Part shown: piece by piece, positions 1 to 8,814 of the stretch
Position numbering within the stretch: the stretch's first letter is position 1
Layout of the letters: every line of letters begins with the position of its first letter
Assembly: GCA_018398765.1 (NCBI GenBank)
Contig: JAHBMJ010001797.1
Location: 1 to 20,000 of the forward strand
Direction of reading: 5' to 3'
DNA: 20,000 nt
From: Chromera velia
Taxonomy: Eukaryota; Sar; Chromeraceae
Position numbers and translations under genes: made by a program
Notes under the pieces: generated by a model
What the model was told of the DNA's origin: nothing
Seen by the model: only the letters and a program-made list of their open reading frames with translations
The model's database searches: none

Positions 1-129
1 GCTGCAATGGTAACGTTCCTTCCACTGCGAAAGTTGTGAAGAAAGAGAAAGCAGGAGCACGTGTTAAGAAGATTGACTTTGCGAAGCGATCGAGCATGTG
101 CATGAGAGTCAGTCGGCGTTGTGGGTAGA
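1..129 (+). CDS. Possible 3' end of a Lys-rich reading frame, partial
   Basis: The third frame is open from the window edge to a TAG at 127-129, about 42 residues. It is rich in Lys and Arg (KVVKKEKAGARVKKIDFAKR). The 5' end is outside the window. A GTCAGT at about 109 resembles the donor sites used elsewhere here, so the frame might splice instead of stopping. It could be the end of an upstream gene or a Gag remnant of the retroelement that follows. No domain is recognised, and the call rests only on an open basic frame. Confidence 0.2.
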
Positions 130-459
130 CAGACGGCTCTGTATTTGTTCCTTCGTCTGTGCCTCAGTCAGGGGGTGATTGTTGAGCCGCCATGCCTGAA
201 GTGCCCGCCGCCATGCGCGCCACCTTATAGATTGATGAGCCATGCCGAGCTGCATGCATGCATGTGCATGCTTCTTCATGCAATTTGAATTAATTGCAAT
301 CAATAGTAGCATGCTCATAAAACGTGATGAGATGAAACGGCTGAACAATGAAAGGAATGGGAATATGCAATGCATCCCGTCCTTTAGTCTTTCCCTGTAA
401 GAAGATCTTAAGAGACTCTAATGATAAGCTTCTAGTTGAGAAGATCTAGTGGCTTCTAG
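130..459. other. No gene seen; TGCATGCA-containing spacer
   Basis: No convincing coding frame is present on either strand; the short minus-strand ORF here has low-complexity hydrophobic content and no domain. Overlapping TGCATGCA palindromes lie at 251-262. The stretch may be the eroded 5' part of the retroelement. Confidence 0.4.
251..262. promoter_or_regulatory. Overlapping TGCATGCA palindromes
   Basis: Two overlapping copies of the 8-bp palindrome TGCATGCA occupy 251-258 and 255-262, followed by a further GCATGC at about 266-271. In apicomplexans, GCATGC-type palindromes are known binding sites of some ApiAP2 factors. Whether a related factor acts here is inference. Confidence 0.35.
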
Positions 460-597
460 GGTCTTTCAAGATGGAGACGGGGATTTTGCTTCCGGTGTGG
501 TGATCCCAATCACCAGATGAGGCAGTCACTGTGCTGGAAAGGGTTATGCAGTCCCTCGCAGGTATGCGCCATGTACACGTCCCCATTCGGAGGGTGA
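460..597 (+). pseudogene. Gag zinc-knuckle remnant of the retroelement
   Basis: The frame between stops at 457 and 595 contains CFRCGDPNHQMRQS, starting at 487. This matches the retroviral/Ty3 CCHC zinc knuckle (C-x2-C-x4-H-x4-C), except that the last metal ligand is Ser instead of Cys. The knuckle follows a basic RWRRGF segment, as is usual in Gag, where it binds genomic RNA. The lost ligand and the short frame indicate decay. The position is right for Gag, upstream of the protease fragment on the same strand. Confidence 0.6.
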
Positions 598-967
598 CGG
601 GAACCTCCACAGCGAGCAGCCTGGTTTCCCGAGTTTCGACGAGAAAGCCCTCCTCCTCGCAGATACTATGAAGAAGCTCGATACCCTTCTCTTTCTGGGT
701 CGCCCTCTGCATCAAGGGGGAGGGAGGAGACTCGTCAGCCAGGCAGGGGGTTCGGAAGCAATGTTCCTTCGGGGGGACAGGGGCGTACCTTCAGCGATAC
801 TCCATCATTTGGTTGGCGAACGTCTTCACCGCCCCGGGGGTCATAACCAGTGTGTCGGGTGGGACTCAGACAAATGGCGGGAGTGAGAACGATTCCCGGC
901 TAGAGAGAGGATGATCGCATTGTGGTTCCTCAGGAACCTGAGGTTTTCGACCCCTATGAGATGTTAG
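598..967 (+). other. Decayed Gag-Pol junction, no intact frame
   Basis: By position this should hold the end of Gag and the start of the protease. All three forward frames are interrupted and no protease active-site D-S/T-G motif is visible. A short open piece, IVVPQEPEVFDPYEMLDGG, lies around 915-975 but has no recognisable domain. The minus-strand ORF across 446-715 looks like a shadow. Confidence 0.4.
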
Positions 968-1408
968 ATGGCGGTGAAGGAGAATGGGAGACTGGACGCT
1001 ACGGTCAGTGAGTATGCACCTCAAGTGCCTCTGCGCATACAGGGGTATTCAAAAATTATAGGCGCATTGCTTGCTGACCTGGATGGCTATAACGTGATCC
1101 TCGGTCAAAAATGGAGTGACGCACACAACGTCGAGCTCGATCATCCAACTCGGTCTCTTCGGTTCTTTTTCAAACGCCGTGAAGTGATTTTGAAAGGAGG
1201 GTACAAGAAAGATGAAAATTGCCCTCCCTTCTTGAATCCTGTGCAGGCTAGACGTTGCATCAAGAGGGGAGCGCCGTTTCATATCGTGTACATAGAGACG
1301 GTGTGCCCACGACCACCTGCACAGGAGGAGTGCGAGGTGCAGACAACTGAAGAATTAATCGATCGACTCCATGGGGCGCGATTTTTCATGACTCTAGATC
1401 TACAGTGA
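968..1408 (+). pseudogene. Ty3/gypsy Pol fragment: protease end and RT start
   Basis: The frame gives 146 residues. The first third, with ADLDGYNVILGQKW and then VELDHPTRSLRF, matches the C-terminal half of a Ty3/gypsy aspartic protease (pattern: L-x-x-Y-D-V-I-L-G-x-x-W). The end, ELIDRLHGARFFMTLDL, matches reverse-transcriptase motif A (x-x-L-x-G-A-x-x-F-S-x-L-D-L) with its first catalytic Asp. The frame then stops, so the YxDD motif, RNase H and most of integrase are absent. The linker between protease and RT motif A is shorter than in intact elements. This is a dead copy; the protein would have served reverse transcription of the element. Confidence 0.8.
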
Positions 1409-1428
1409 GGTGACCTTTTTGGGCTTAA

Positions 1429-1542
1429 GAATTTTCAGGACCGGGGCTCAACCAGAGGTTCGTCTCGATGTTTGATGAGCTCGGAATTACACCTCGTCTC
1501 CTCAATAATCATGACAGAAGGGACGGCAGAGGCAGTCTTTGA
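1429..1542 (+). pseudogene. Integrase core C-terminal remnant
   Basis: The open frame between stops at 1426 and 1540 reads QRFVSMFDELGITPRL, then a degenerate H-x3-D-G stretch. It resembles the Ty3/gypsy integrase segment in which an F-x-S-x-F-W-x-x-L-G-I-x-x-x-x-S block precedes Y-H-P-Q-T-D-G-Q-x-E. The second block is badly eroded and the catalytic Glu is not recognisable. It lies only 20 bases after the RT fragment, so about two thirds of pol has been deleted or scrambled. Confidence 0.5.
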
Positions 1543-1590
1543 ACGAGTGATCCTCGAGTATAAGATACCTTAATCGGTGGTGTATAGATA

Positions 1591-1965
1591 CACAATGTGA
1601 TCAATGTCTCCTTTTTGAAAAAGTACGAGAGGCAGAAGACTGATCCGTTGCCTGCCATCCGCCTTCCGACCTCTACAGAGGTGGAGTATGAAGTTGAAGA
1701 AATTCTGGATCACAGGCGGATCGATGAACAGGTGCACTATCTCGTCTGGTGGAAGGAGGAGAGTAAAGAGAATGCGTCGTGGGAACCGTCAGTCAGCCTC
1801 ATGCATGCAAAGGAAGCCCTGCATGCCTTCAAGGAGAAAAGAAGAGAAGCAGCGAAGAAGAAGGCAGGCAGGTGTGGGATGGTGTTGAGAAGACATGTGG
1901 TGCACGTCAGTGCCGTCGAGAATGCTGTATGGAGTGGGGTGCGAATCTGTCAGTTGGAGATGTAG
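1591..1965 (+). pseudogene. Chromodomain end of a chromovirus-type integrase
   Basis: HNVINVSFLKKY at the start is the typical link after the integrase core, where H-N-V-F-x-V-S-x-L-K-K-Y is common. It is followed by a chromodomain: YEVEEILDHR, then YLVWWK, then NASWEP. The aromatic residues of a methyl-lysine cage are in place. A Lys/Arg-rich helix follows (KEKRREAAKKKAG). In chromoviruses this domain directs integration to heterochromatin. The domain itself is intact, but an in-frame stop lies just upstream and the rest of Pol is broken, so it is a relic. The last ~30 residues probably run into the LTR. Confidence 0.8.
1859..1878 (+). repeat. 20-bp direct repeat, copy 1 (possible polypurine tract)
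   Basis: AGAAGGCAGGCAGGTGTGGG occurs here and again at 2158-2177. The purine-rich part followed by TGTGGG resembles a polypurine tract next to the TG that starts an LTR. Which copy marks the LTR edge cannot be told from one window. Confidence 0.45.
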
Positions 1966-2157
1966 CTTCCTAGGCTGTATGCTTTCTGGCTATCTGCTTC
2001 TCAGCCTGAAGATGCTGAGAGTAATTCCGAGGACGTCGTGTACATGTGGTAGAAGAGGCACACTGTGGTGTCGGTCGTGGCTTACCGATTTTATTCATGC
2101 CTCTATGGTTTGATTTCGATGGTCTGAGTGATTAAGCTGAGCGTGGACGTCAGCTTC

Positions 2158-2177
2158 AGAAGGCAGGCAGGTGTGGG
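2158..2177 (+). repeat. 20-bp direct repeat, copy 2 (possible LTR edge)
   Basis: Exact second copy of the repeat at 1859-1878. If the TG after the purines is the LTR start, a 3' LTR would begin at about 2172 and contain the AATAAA at 2245. Confidence 0.4.
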
Positions 2178-2244
2178 CCTGTCATGAGCGTCGCGCCACG
2201 CTAGGGCTGCCGCCGACCTCGCAATGCCGCGTACGCTCAGTCTG

Positions 2245-2250
2245 AATAAA
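2245..2250 (+). terminator. AATAAA polyadenylation signal, probably retroelement LTR
   Basis: AATAAA followed within ~20 bases by GT-rich sequence lies downstream of the chromodomain, where the R region of a 3' LTR is expected. The placement fits LTR polyadenylation, but no matching 5' LTR is in view. Confidence 0.4.
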
Positions 2251-2289
2251 GTGACGTCTGACCTTGCGTGCGAAAGTTGTTCTGTGTCA

Positions 2290-2719
2290 GTCTCTCGATC
2301 GTAGTGTTGGCTGGTCTGAATAGTGGATCAATAGATTGACTCTGCTAGGTCATACTTTAATGTGAGTCTGCCTATGATCTATGCTTATCGTAATTAAGCC
2401 TCTAGTACCGTGCGCAGCTTACAGTAACGATGATGCTCGCGATTAATTTTGTATGTGAGACTCGGTACAGTACTACACGTTTTATACAAGTAAGAGGCAC
2501 TGAGAGGCGAAGGAATTCGAAAGTATTCGAAAAGGAAGCTGAATCTTGTAGGGAAGCTAAGGAAAAGGAAATTTAGGGAGTGTAGCACTAGCTGCAATTG
2601 AGAATTCGAACTACTGAAGTGCCCCGATCTCGGCTTGTACTTTCCGGGGCCGTGCAATGCATGTTGCACGAAACAACAGTTCGATAACGTGCATGCACAA
2701 CATTCGCGCTTTCTATACA
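2290..2719. other. Non-coding spacer upstream of the next gene
   Basis: No coding frame with domain content is seen on either strand. It ends at the TGCATGCA motif and is a plausible promoter region for the + strand gene that starts near 2829. No TATA box or other core element is certain. Confidence 0.4.
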
Positions 2720-2727
2720 TGCATGCA
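2720..2727. promoter_or_regulatory. TGCATGCA motif about 100 bases before a gene start
   Basis: The 8-bp palindrome lies 101 bases before the preferred ATG at 2829. It overlaps an in-frame ATG at 2727, which favours 2829 as the true start. The regulatory role is inferred from analogy with ApiAP2 sites. Confidence 0.35.
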
Positions 2728-2828
2728 TGGGAAAACTGACGCATTCAGACACCTATATTCAAAGTCAGGTTCAGTCGAACAGCGAACAAATTGAACAAAG
2801 CATCTCAAGTACGGAAGCACAATCAACC

Positions 2829-4178
2829 ATGACGGCAAAAGCAGTCGATCCAAGAGAGCAGGGGCGCAACTGCGTTCTCTGCGGATGCCCTGATTGGACG
2901 GGTCACTACAAATTCTGTTGGAGAGATGAGTCTGCGGGGGCGGAGGTGTATGAGACAATGGCCGACGGGGTGGCAACTCTCGTTCGGTTTGCATGTTCGT
3001 TGGCAATGAAGAAGAAGATCGCAGAGGAGCGAGAAAAAGAAGGAGAAGGATCCAGAAAGCGCGGAGGTGTTGAAGCTGTGCACGACATGCTTCAGGGGAA
3101 GGTCAGTCATTCACTCACCGACATATATACCCACCTTTACACACAGCAAGAGTCAAGGCCTGCTCTGCCATTTAGCGCATTCTGCTTGCATGTCTCTCAT
3201 CATTCTTGTCTGGCTAGCCCACAGCGTGTGATGGAGATGAGTGTGTCCTGAAAAGGAAGTCTTTAGGACTCTTTTACTCTCCTCACTCGCAAGCCGTCCC
3301 CCCGACTATACTTTATTGAGAATTCCTTTTCTCCCTTCGCTTGCAAGCAGTCCCCCGTCTATGCCTCATTGTCTATCTAGAGCTCCTCTTCTCACTCATC
3401 CAGCCACTCAAGAGACAATGTAGAGAATTGGTCGATCCCAGTTTCTTCTCACAAGAGACGGATGGATGCGGATAGGACTACATGTATTTCTTGCCTCTGC
3501 TTTCCTCTTTGGAGTCTTTTCCAGTCCATTAGCACAAGGGCCTCGCAATCTCCTGCATGACTATTTGATTTGTGAATTTCCCTTCATTCAGTGCATCACT
3601 GTCCGTTGCATCATCAAATTACATGCAGAGCTTCAGACGTGGGGGGTCCAGAGGGAGGGGGTCTGTATCGGTGTTTTTGCGGTAAGGGGGAATGGGCTGA
3701 GGTTCCAATTGAAGAGGCGGACGAGGGGCTCAGAGAGTGGCTGGAGGAAAACCAGGTCAGTCCTTGGGTGGGATGAGGAGAGAGGGGGGGAAAAGCGGAC
3801 GTATGGGCATTGGGGCGGTGCAGGGAAATCATGGCGGCGTCTGCGAGCGAATCTGTGTGTGAAAGTGGATCTTACAGGGTCTCTTTTCTGAGTTGTCATT
3901 CAAGCGGATAGGGGACCACAGCCATTGGAAAAGAAAGGAAAAAGACACAGCCACTTTGTCATTGTCAGCGTCCGCTTATTCATCTTCATTCAACACAAAG
4001 GACTTGGTCACAGAACTGAATCTCGGTCTCTTGCGCCCACTTCTCTGGGCGTTCTCATTCAAGAGAGCATGCCCACATCGATTCGCTATGCGCCGACACA
4101 TCCATCCTCTTTGAATACATTTATGGAAGAGACAGGCAAGTCGAGAGACGAAATTTGAGACTGGGAGAGCACCGACGA

Positions 4179-4214
<36 letters not shown>

Positions 4215-4221
4215 ACACAGG

Positions 4222-4252
<31 letters not shown>

Positions 4253-4262
4253 ACAGGCCCTG

Positions 4263-4296
<34 letters not shown>

Positions 4297-4870
4297 CCTC
4301 CCTCCCTCCCTCCCTCCCTCCTTCATCCGCCCGTCCGCAAATACTGATTTTCATCTATCTGTTTCCAGACCCACAGGCCCATTCATGCCGCCACAATGAT
4401 ACCCTGAAGAGGGATTCGTATGTTGTATGGCGCTGTGCATGTACTGCGTGCAGTACGGAGACATGGTGTCTCAGTTTAAGACTCTGGAGGCACACCGGAA
4501 GCCCCCTCCAGATGATGAAAGCGACGACGAGGATGGAGACGATGACGAGGACTAAGAACTTGGTAGTAGTAAGAGAAGAAGCGGTAGTCTACGTGGTACT
4601 ACGCGGTAGTCCTGGTGGTAGTCGTCGTCATCGTCGTTGTCGTCGCACCAGTACTAACAAGAAGGAGAAAAATCAAGAAGNACACACACATGCACACACA
4701 CATACACACGTGCGCGCGCGCACGCATGCACACATGCAAACAAACCACAGAAACAGTCTCTCGTACATACGGACATAAAGACGGACCGACCGATTGACTG
4801 ACACCGAGCTCACAGGCTGACAGACCCACGTATCAAGCAGAGGGACACAACAACAAACGGACAGGCCCTG

Positions 4871-4904
<34 letters not shown>

Positions 4905-5163
4905 CCTCCCTCCCTCCCTCCCTCCCTCCTTCATCCGCCCGTCCGCAAATACTGATTTTCATCTATCTGTTTCCAGACCCACAGGCCCATTCATGCCGCC
5001 ACAATGATACCCTGAAGAGGGATTCGTATGTTGTATGGCGCTGTGCATGTACTGCGTGCAGTACGGAGACATGGTGTCTCAGTTTAAGACTCTGGAGGCA
5101 CACCGGAAGCCCCCTCCAGATGATGAAAGCGACGACGAGGATGGAGACGATGACGAGGACTAA
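2829..5163 (+). CDS. Spliced gene of unknown function, Cys-containing with acidic C-terminus
   Basis: Not recognised. Exon 1 is 2829-3101 (ATG in good context, ACC before it). It holds CVLCGCPDWTGHYKFC, a possible metal-binding cluster, then a charged Lys/Glu helix, and ends AAG|GTCAGT in phase 0. A later exon ending at 3755 (ENQ|GTCAGT) reads LYRCFCGKGEWAEVPIEEAD, but its start near 3629-3637 is not in phase with exon 1, so a small exon may be missed. A third exon may start at 3878 after TTACAG (GLFSELSFKRIGDHSHWKRK). The last exon carries MVSQFKTLEAHRKPPPDD and a run of Asp/Glu to a TAA at 5161-5163. It occurs twice (also ending at 4555) because of the duplication at the N. The exon chain in 3760-4410 is unresolved; the outer exons are fairly convincing. 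Confidence 0.45.
3284..3393 (+). repeat. Diverged tandem duplication in an intron
   Basis: Two imperfect units of about 50-60 bases share GCAAGC-GTCCCCC, CTAT, CTC/TATTG and CTC-TTTTCTC/CTCTTCTC blocks (about 3284-3333 and 3335-3393). They lie in the first intron of the preceding gene model. No function is evident. Confidence 0.45.
4181..4247 (+). repeat. (CA)n microsatellite
   Basis: Two CA runs separated by a short AGAGACACAGGC interruption, within an intron of the 2829-5163 gene. They lead directly into the first copy of the 436-bp duplication. Confidence 0.9.
4245..4680 (+). repeat. 436-bp exact direct repeat, copy 1
   Basis: Identical, by row-by-row comparison, to 4853-5288 with a constant offset of 608 and no length change even in the CT/CCCT tract. 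It contains the CT-rich tract, a TTTCCAG acceptor and the acidic last exon (stop 4553-4555). It ends exactly at the N at 4681, which points to a contig end. Confidence 0.95.
4263..4321 (+). repeat. (CT)n-(CCCT)n microsatellite
   Basis: A sense-strand pyrimidine tract upstream of a TTTCCAG acceptor. The duplicate copy lies at 4871-4929. Confidence 0.9.
4681..4681. other. Single N: assembly join
   Basis: This is the only ambiguous base I noticed in the window. The sequence to its left repeats at 4853-5288 and then continues past the break point, so the N probably marks a join between overlapping contigs. Confidence 0.85.
4682..4741 (+). repeat. CA/CG-rich microsatellite after the N
   Basis: Alternating purine-pyrimidine sequence (ACAC, TGCACAC, GTGCGCGCGCGCAC). 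It starts the right-hand contig and probably corresponds to the (CA)n tract at 4181-4247. Confidence 0.85.
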
Positions 5164-5288
5164 GAACTTGGTAGTAGTAAGAGAAGAAGCGGTAGTCTAC
5201 GTGGTACTACGCGGTAGTCCTGGTGGTAGTCGTCGTCATCGTCGTTGTCGTCGCACCAGTACTAACAAGAAGGAGAAAAATCAAGAAG
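4853..5288 (+). repeat. 436-bp exact direct repeat, copy 2
   Basis: Copy 2 of 4245-4680. Unlike copy 1 it continues smoothly (GACGTAGAAAAAGATGG), so it is the better representation of the true locus. It holds the terminal acidic exon ending at 5163. Confidence 0.95.
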
Positions 5289-6296
5289 ACGTAGAAAAAG
5301 ATGGTAAATGATATTGGAGTGATGTGCATAGATGTATTGTGCAAAGGGGACGCCAGATAAACGGCATGCAGGTCTAGGGCTAGGTCTAGGGCCTCGGCCC
5401 CGAACACAATATAATCTTGTACTGCTCAGTAATAATAATTAATAATAATAATCATAAAACTTGCTCATCTTATTTTTTATTTAAAAAAAACTGTGATTTA
5501 GAAGCTAGAGTGACATAGTATAGACTCAGCCTGAGTATTGGGCTGACACCCCGGCTCAGGCTGCGATAAGCTGTAATATAGCTAGTGAAATTATCACTGA
5601 CATAGTAATCTATCAATCACTAATATTTATAATAGTGGGTAAGTCCGGGGTTCAAGTTTAAAAAAGTTAGAGTCCCCAGGGTAACTTAATGCTAAGGCTT
5701 TCTAATTAATATACATAATCAATGTATTCCAATCTAATGATTCGATGCAAGCTATAAGCTATACTCAATTCAAAGTCAACTGTGACGTTGAACTGTCTCA
5801 ACACTAGACTTTGCTAGTATAGTTTTTAATTAAATTGATTTAGTTGTTTTGCATCTTAGTCCAGGAATTCCTAGAAGGTTTTATGCTAGGTTTTATGTAA
5901 CTTGTGATTGAATGAAAGCTATCATCTTAGCATATCTTAGCTATGTTATTAATGGATGCCACTATATGCCTAACTATATATTAATATGCCACTACGACGC
6001 AACGTACACTCTAGCATAGACTCTTCTAAACATTTTTTTAAAGCTACGTACTTCCTATAGCGTACTTGAAGGAGCGATTCACCGCACATCTAAATGAATA
6101 ATCATCATATGGTCTTCAATGCTGTGTACATTGCTGGGTAGATTGCTTATACCGCTGTTACACTGTCGCGGTGGCAGCAGCCCAGTCACAGCCCTACGGC
6201 CATGTGCGAAACCAGAAGCAAAAAATGCTCTAGAAAATGCTGCGATGGTGGCCCAACGAGCCTGCCAGTGGGTTGCAAGATCTATCTCTAGTTACG
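5164..6296. other. Convergent intergenic region with an AT-rich block
   Basis: It lies between the 3' ends of the + strand gene and the minus-strand dusA. From about 5420 to 6110 the base composition turns AT-rich, with TAATAATAATTAATAA runs and many CTAG/TTTA words, unlike the flanks. All frames are closed. It may be decayed mobile DNA or 3' flanking sequence; no RNA gene was found. Confidence 0.6.
5528..5562. repeat. 8-bp inverted repeat with 19-base spacer
   Basis: AGCCTGAG at 5528-5535 is the exact reverse complement of CTCAGGCT at 5555-5562. It could form a short hairpin in the AT-rich block. No tRNA or terminator call follows from it. Confidence 0.4.
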
Positions 6297-7317
6297 CTAT
6301 CCACCTTCTCCGGTTGTCGGTGGCCTCGGAAGCCCCCCACTCTGTTGCGGTAGGGGCTGTCCGAACAAGTCAGCCTGAGCTTTCTCTACTGGCTGTTGCT
6401 GTTCTTGCTCAGAAGCTCCTGCAGACGTCTCTTTCACTGCTCCTTTTCCTCTTTTTGCGTCCCCAGGTGATGAAGCATCAGGAGTCGGCAGGAAGGAAGA
6501 GGAAGAGGATGAAGAAGAAGAGACGGTCTGTGGACCTGCCTCCTCAGAGGAGGGTACAGGGTTAGACGGTGACAATGGCCGTTTTTTTGGTCCTCCATTG
6601 CAGTCACCCACGGCCAAAGTGGAGGCTCCAGATTCACCTCCTCCTCCTCCTCCTCCTCCTCCTCCTCTGCCCACCCCCTCGCCCTCTCCTTTTCTTGCGC
6701 CGACGTCTCCTCCGTCCGCCATCCCTTCCCGTCCCGCCGATGTGCCTGCCGATGCCTCCGATGCATGCCACCTCGGTGTGTCTCGGTGGTCGAATTTGTT
6801 CATCACACCCTCATCTGTGTAGATCGCCATGTCCAGAACTTGAGGGTACTGCTCATCAATCAAATCTGCAAAGAAACAAACAAAGAAACCACATGCAACC
6901 AAGAATATTCATTCTGTCTGCACACAAATTTGGCATCGTCTTCTTTCCTTTCGATGCACACACGCAGACTCCGCCAAACATATACGAAGACAAGTCTGAG
7001 GGAAAACACGCTACCACCAATGCAGTGTGGAAACTGCTGGACACTTTTCTGGATTCAACCACAATCATGCATTTTTGGGTGTGAGGACAGCATCAGGCCA
7101 AACAGGCTCAACCAATCCGAATAATCTGCGGCAACAAAAAAGATCAATCAGGGTAAAGCCAACCGACCCAACGCCTTTCAGAGCGGTGCAGACAGACCAA
7201 GAGGCTATCCGTCCATCCATGCATCAACTGCCTGACCGACCGATGGCTGCCTCGATGACGCTAGCCGCGGTCCTTCCGAGGTTTTTCTTCCCCCTCATCT
7301 CCGAATCTGCACACACA

Positions 7318-7408
<91 letters not shown>

Positions 7409-8461
7409 CTCTAGACAGACAGAAACGGATATGGTCTCCCTTTAAAACAGGAAGCCGCCACGCAAATCTATGTATGGCCAAACCGGGTCCCATGCATGCA
7501 TCAAGCAGGACACAGGAGTATGCTTGCAGAGAGAAGATTCCTTAGTAGCTCGGCAGGCACGACGGTCGGGAAGACAACTCAGTTGGCTGTCTGTCTGAGC
7601 GAATCCAGAGCCCCCACACTCAACAGCCTCAGGGGAACGAAGAGAGAATGCGGGTTTGCTTTCTTTCCACCTGCAAGAGCGGACTTCTCTTTGCATGCAT
7701 GGGCGACAGATGAAACACAACGGGGGGTACATCGCAGGCAGACGAGTGAGTGGATTTAATGCAACGAATCTATGAACGTACCGATTTTCTGTCGAAACTG
7801 TCGGTTGCCTGATTGGCCTCCAAGAGTTCCTGCAGGCATCTCGTCGAAGTCCAGAGAGAGAAAAAGAAACCAAAAAGGGGGGGGGAGGGGGCAAACGGAA
7901 CATCGGACAGGGGCGTGAAGTATACTACATTCAGATCATCCAGAATCATAGTGACTCTAAGAGATCCGACATTCCCAGAGAAGGGGTGCAGAAAAACAGT
8001 ACGTGCGCCTTTGACAACGCCTTCCCCGGGATCTCTCATATCTCCTGTCTGTATACCGTTGAATAAAAGAAGAACGGACAAAGGGGGAGAGAGGGAATTA
8101 AACGGACAGGGAGAGGGAAGAGAATTCCCGGAAGCAGAAGTTTCACTTCCCCCCCTCCGCTTTTTCCACCCTTTCCCCCCCTTGGCTTCTTGGTGTCCCC
8201 TGCCGGCTCCTTGGCGGGTCGTTAGAAAGAGCCTTACTCAAGAGCAGAGAGACGAACGCAGACAGAGAGGGCAAAGAGAGAGAACGACATACCGAGAACG
8301 GGGGAGACAAGTTGGAAGAGCCTCCCTTGTTTCATTTGAGCTTCCGGAAAGTTCTCTTCCAGAAAACTCAAGTACCCGTCCAGAGCAGTGCGACGGGTGC
8401 GGGCTGTCGGGGGATTCGGACGCCCTGCAGGCACACATGAGAGGGAGGTGTGAGGGGACAC

Positions 8462-8496
<35 letters not shown>

Positions 8497-8780
8497 CACA
8501 GACAGACAGAGAAAAGATGCACGGCGGGTTCCCCCCGGGTGGCAGGGATCTGTTTGTTTGGAGAGACGGGAGGCGTTTAGTTTTGTGTTTGTTCGTTTCT
8601 TTTTGGGGACATACCATTTTACAAACAAGCAACTGCGTTGCTTTCCGTCATTCGCAGTCTTGATTGAGGCCAAGCCAGCTCAAACGAACGATGTACAGAA
8701 AGAAAAACAGAGGAATCCTCTCACCATAGAAACGCCTGTCAGCATCCGCAAACACGCTGCAGTTGTTCAGAGCAGCCTGC

Positions 8781-8814
<34 letters not shown>

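Noticed and set aside
446..715. 89-codon minus-strand ORF
   Set aside because: It overlaps the + strand zinc-knuckle remnant and shows no motif.
26..2280. 12-bp match between 26-37 and 2269-2280, considered as paired LTR ends
   Set aside because: Matches of this length are expected by chance in 20 kb and the flanks do not align.
4155..4778. 207-codon + strand ORF across the microsatellites and the N
   Set aside because: It is mostly repeat-encoded HTHT/SLSL peptide and crosses the assembly join.
5371..5392. Telomere-like TCTAGGGCTAGGTCTAGGG
   Set aside because: Too short and irregular for a TTTAGGG array; not evidence of a chromosome end or interstitial telomere.
5641..5690. tRNA-like B-box sequence GGTTCAAGTTT
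   Set aside because: No matching A box at proper distance and no cloverleaf or acceptor stem could be drawn.
8459..8510. Regular ACAG repeat considered as a CRISPR-like array
   Set aside because: It is a plain tetranucleotide microsatellite with no spacers, in a eukaryotic intron.
7813..8580. 255-codon + strand ORF
   Set aside because: Antisense to dusA exons 7782-7829 and 8293-8424, and includes the ACAG repeat as [12 protein letters not shown] peptide; a shadow.
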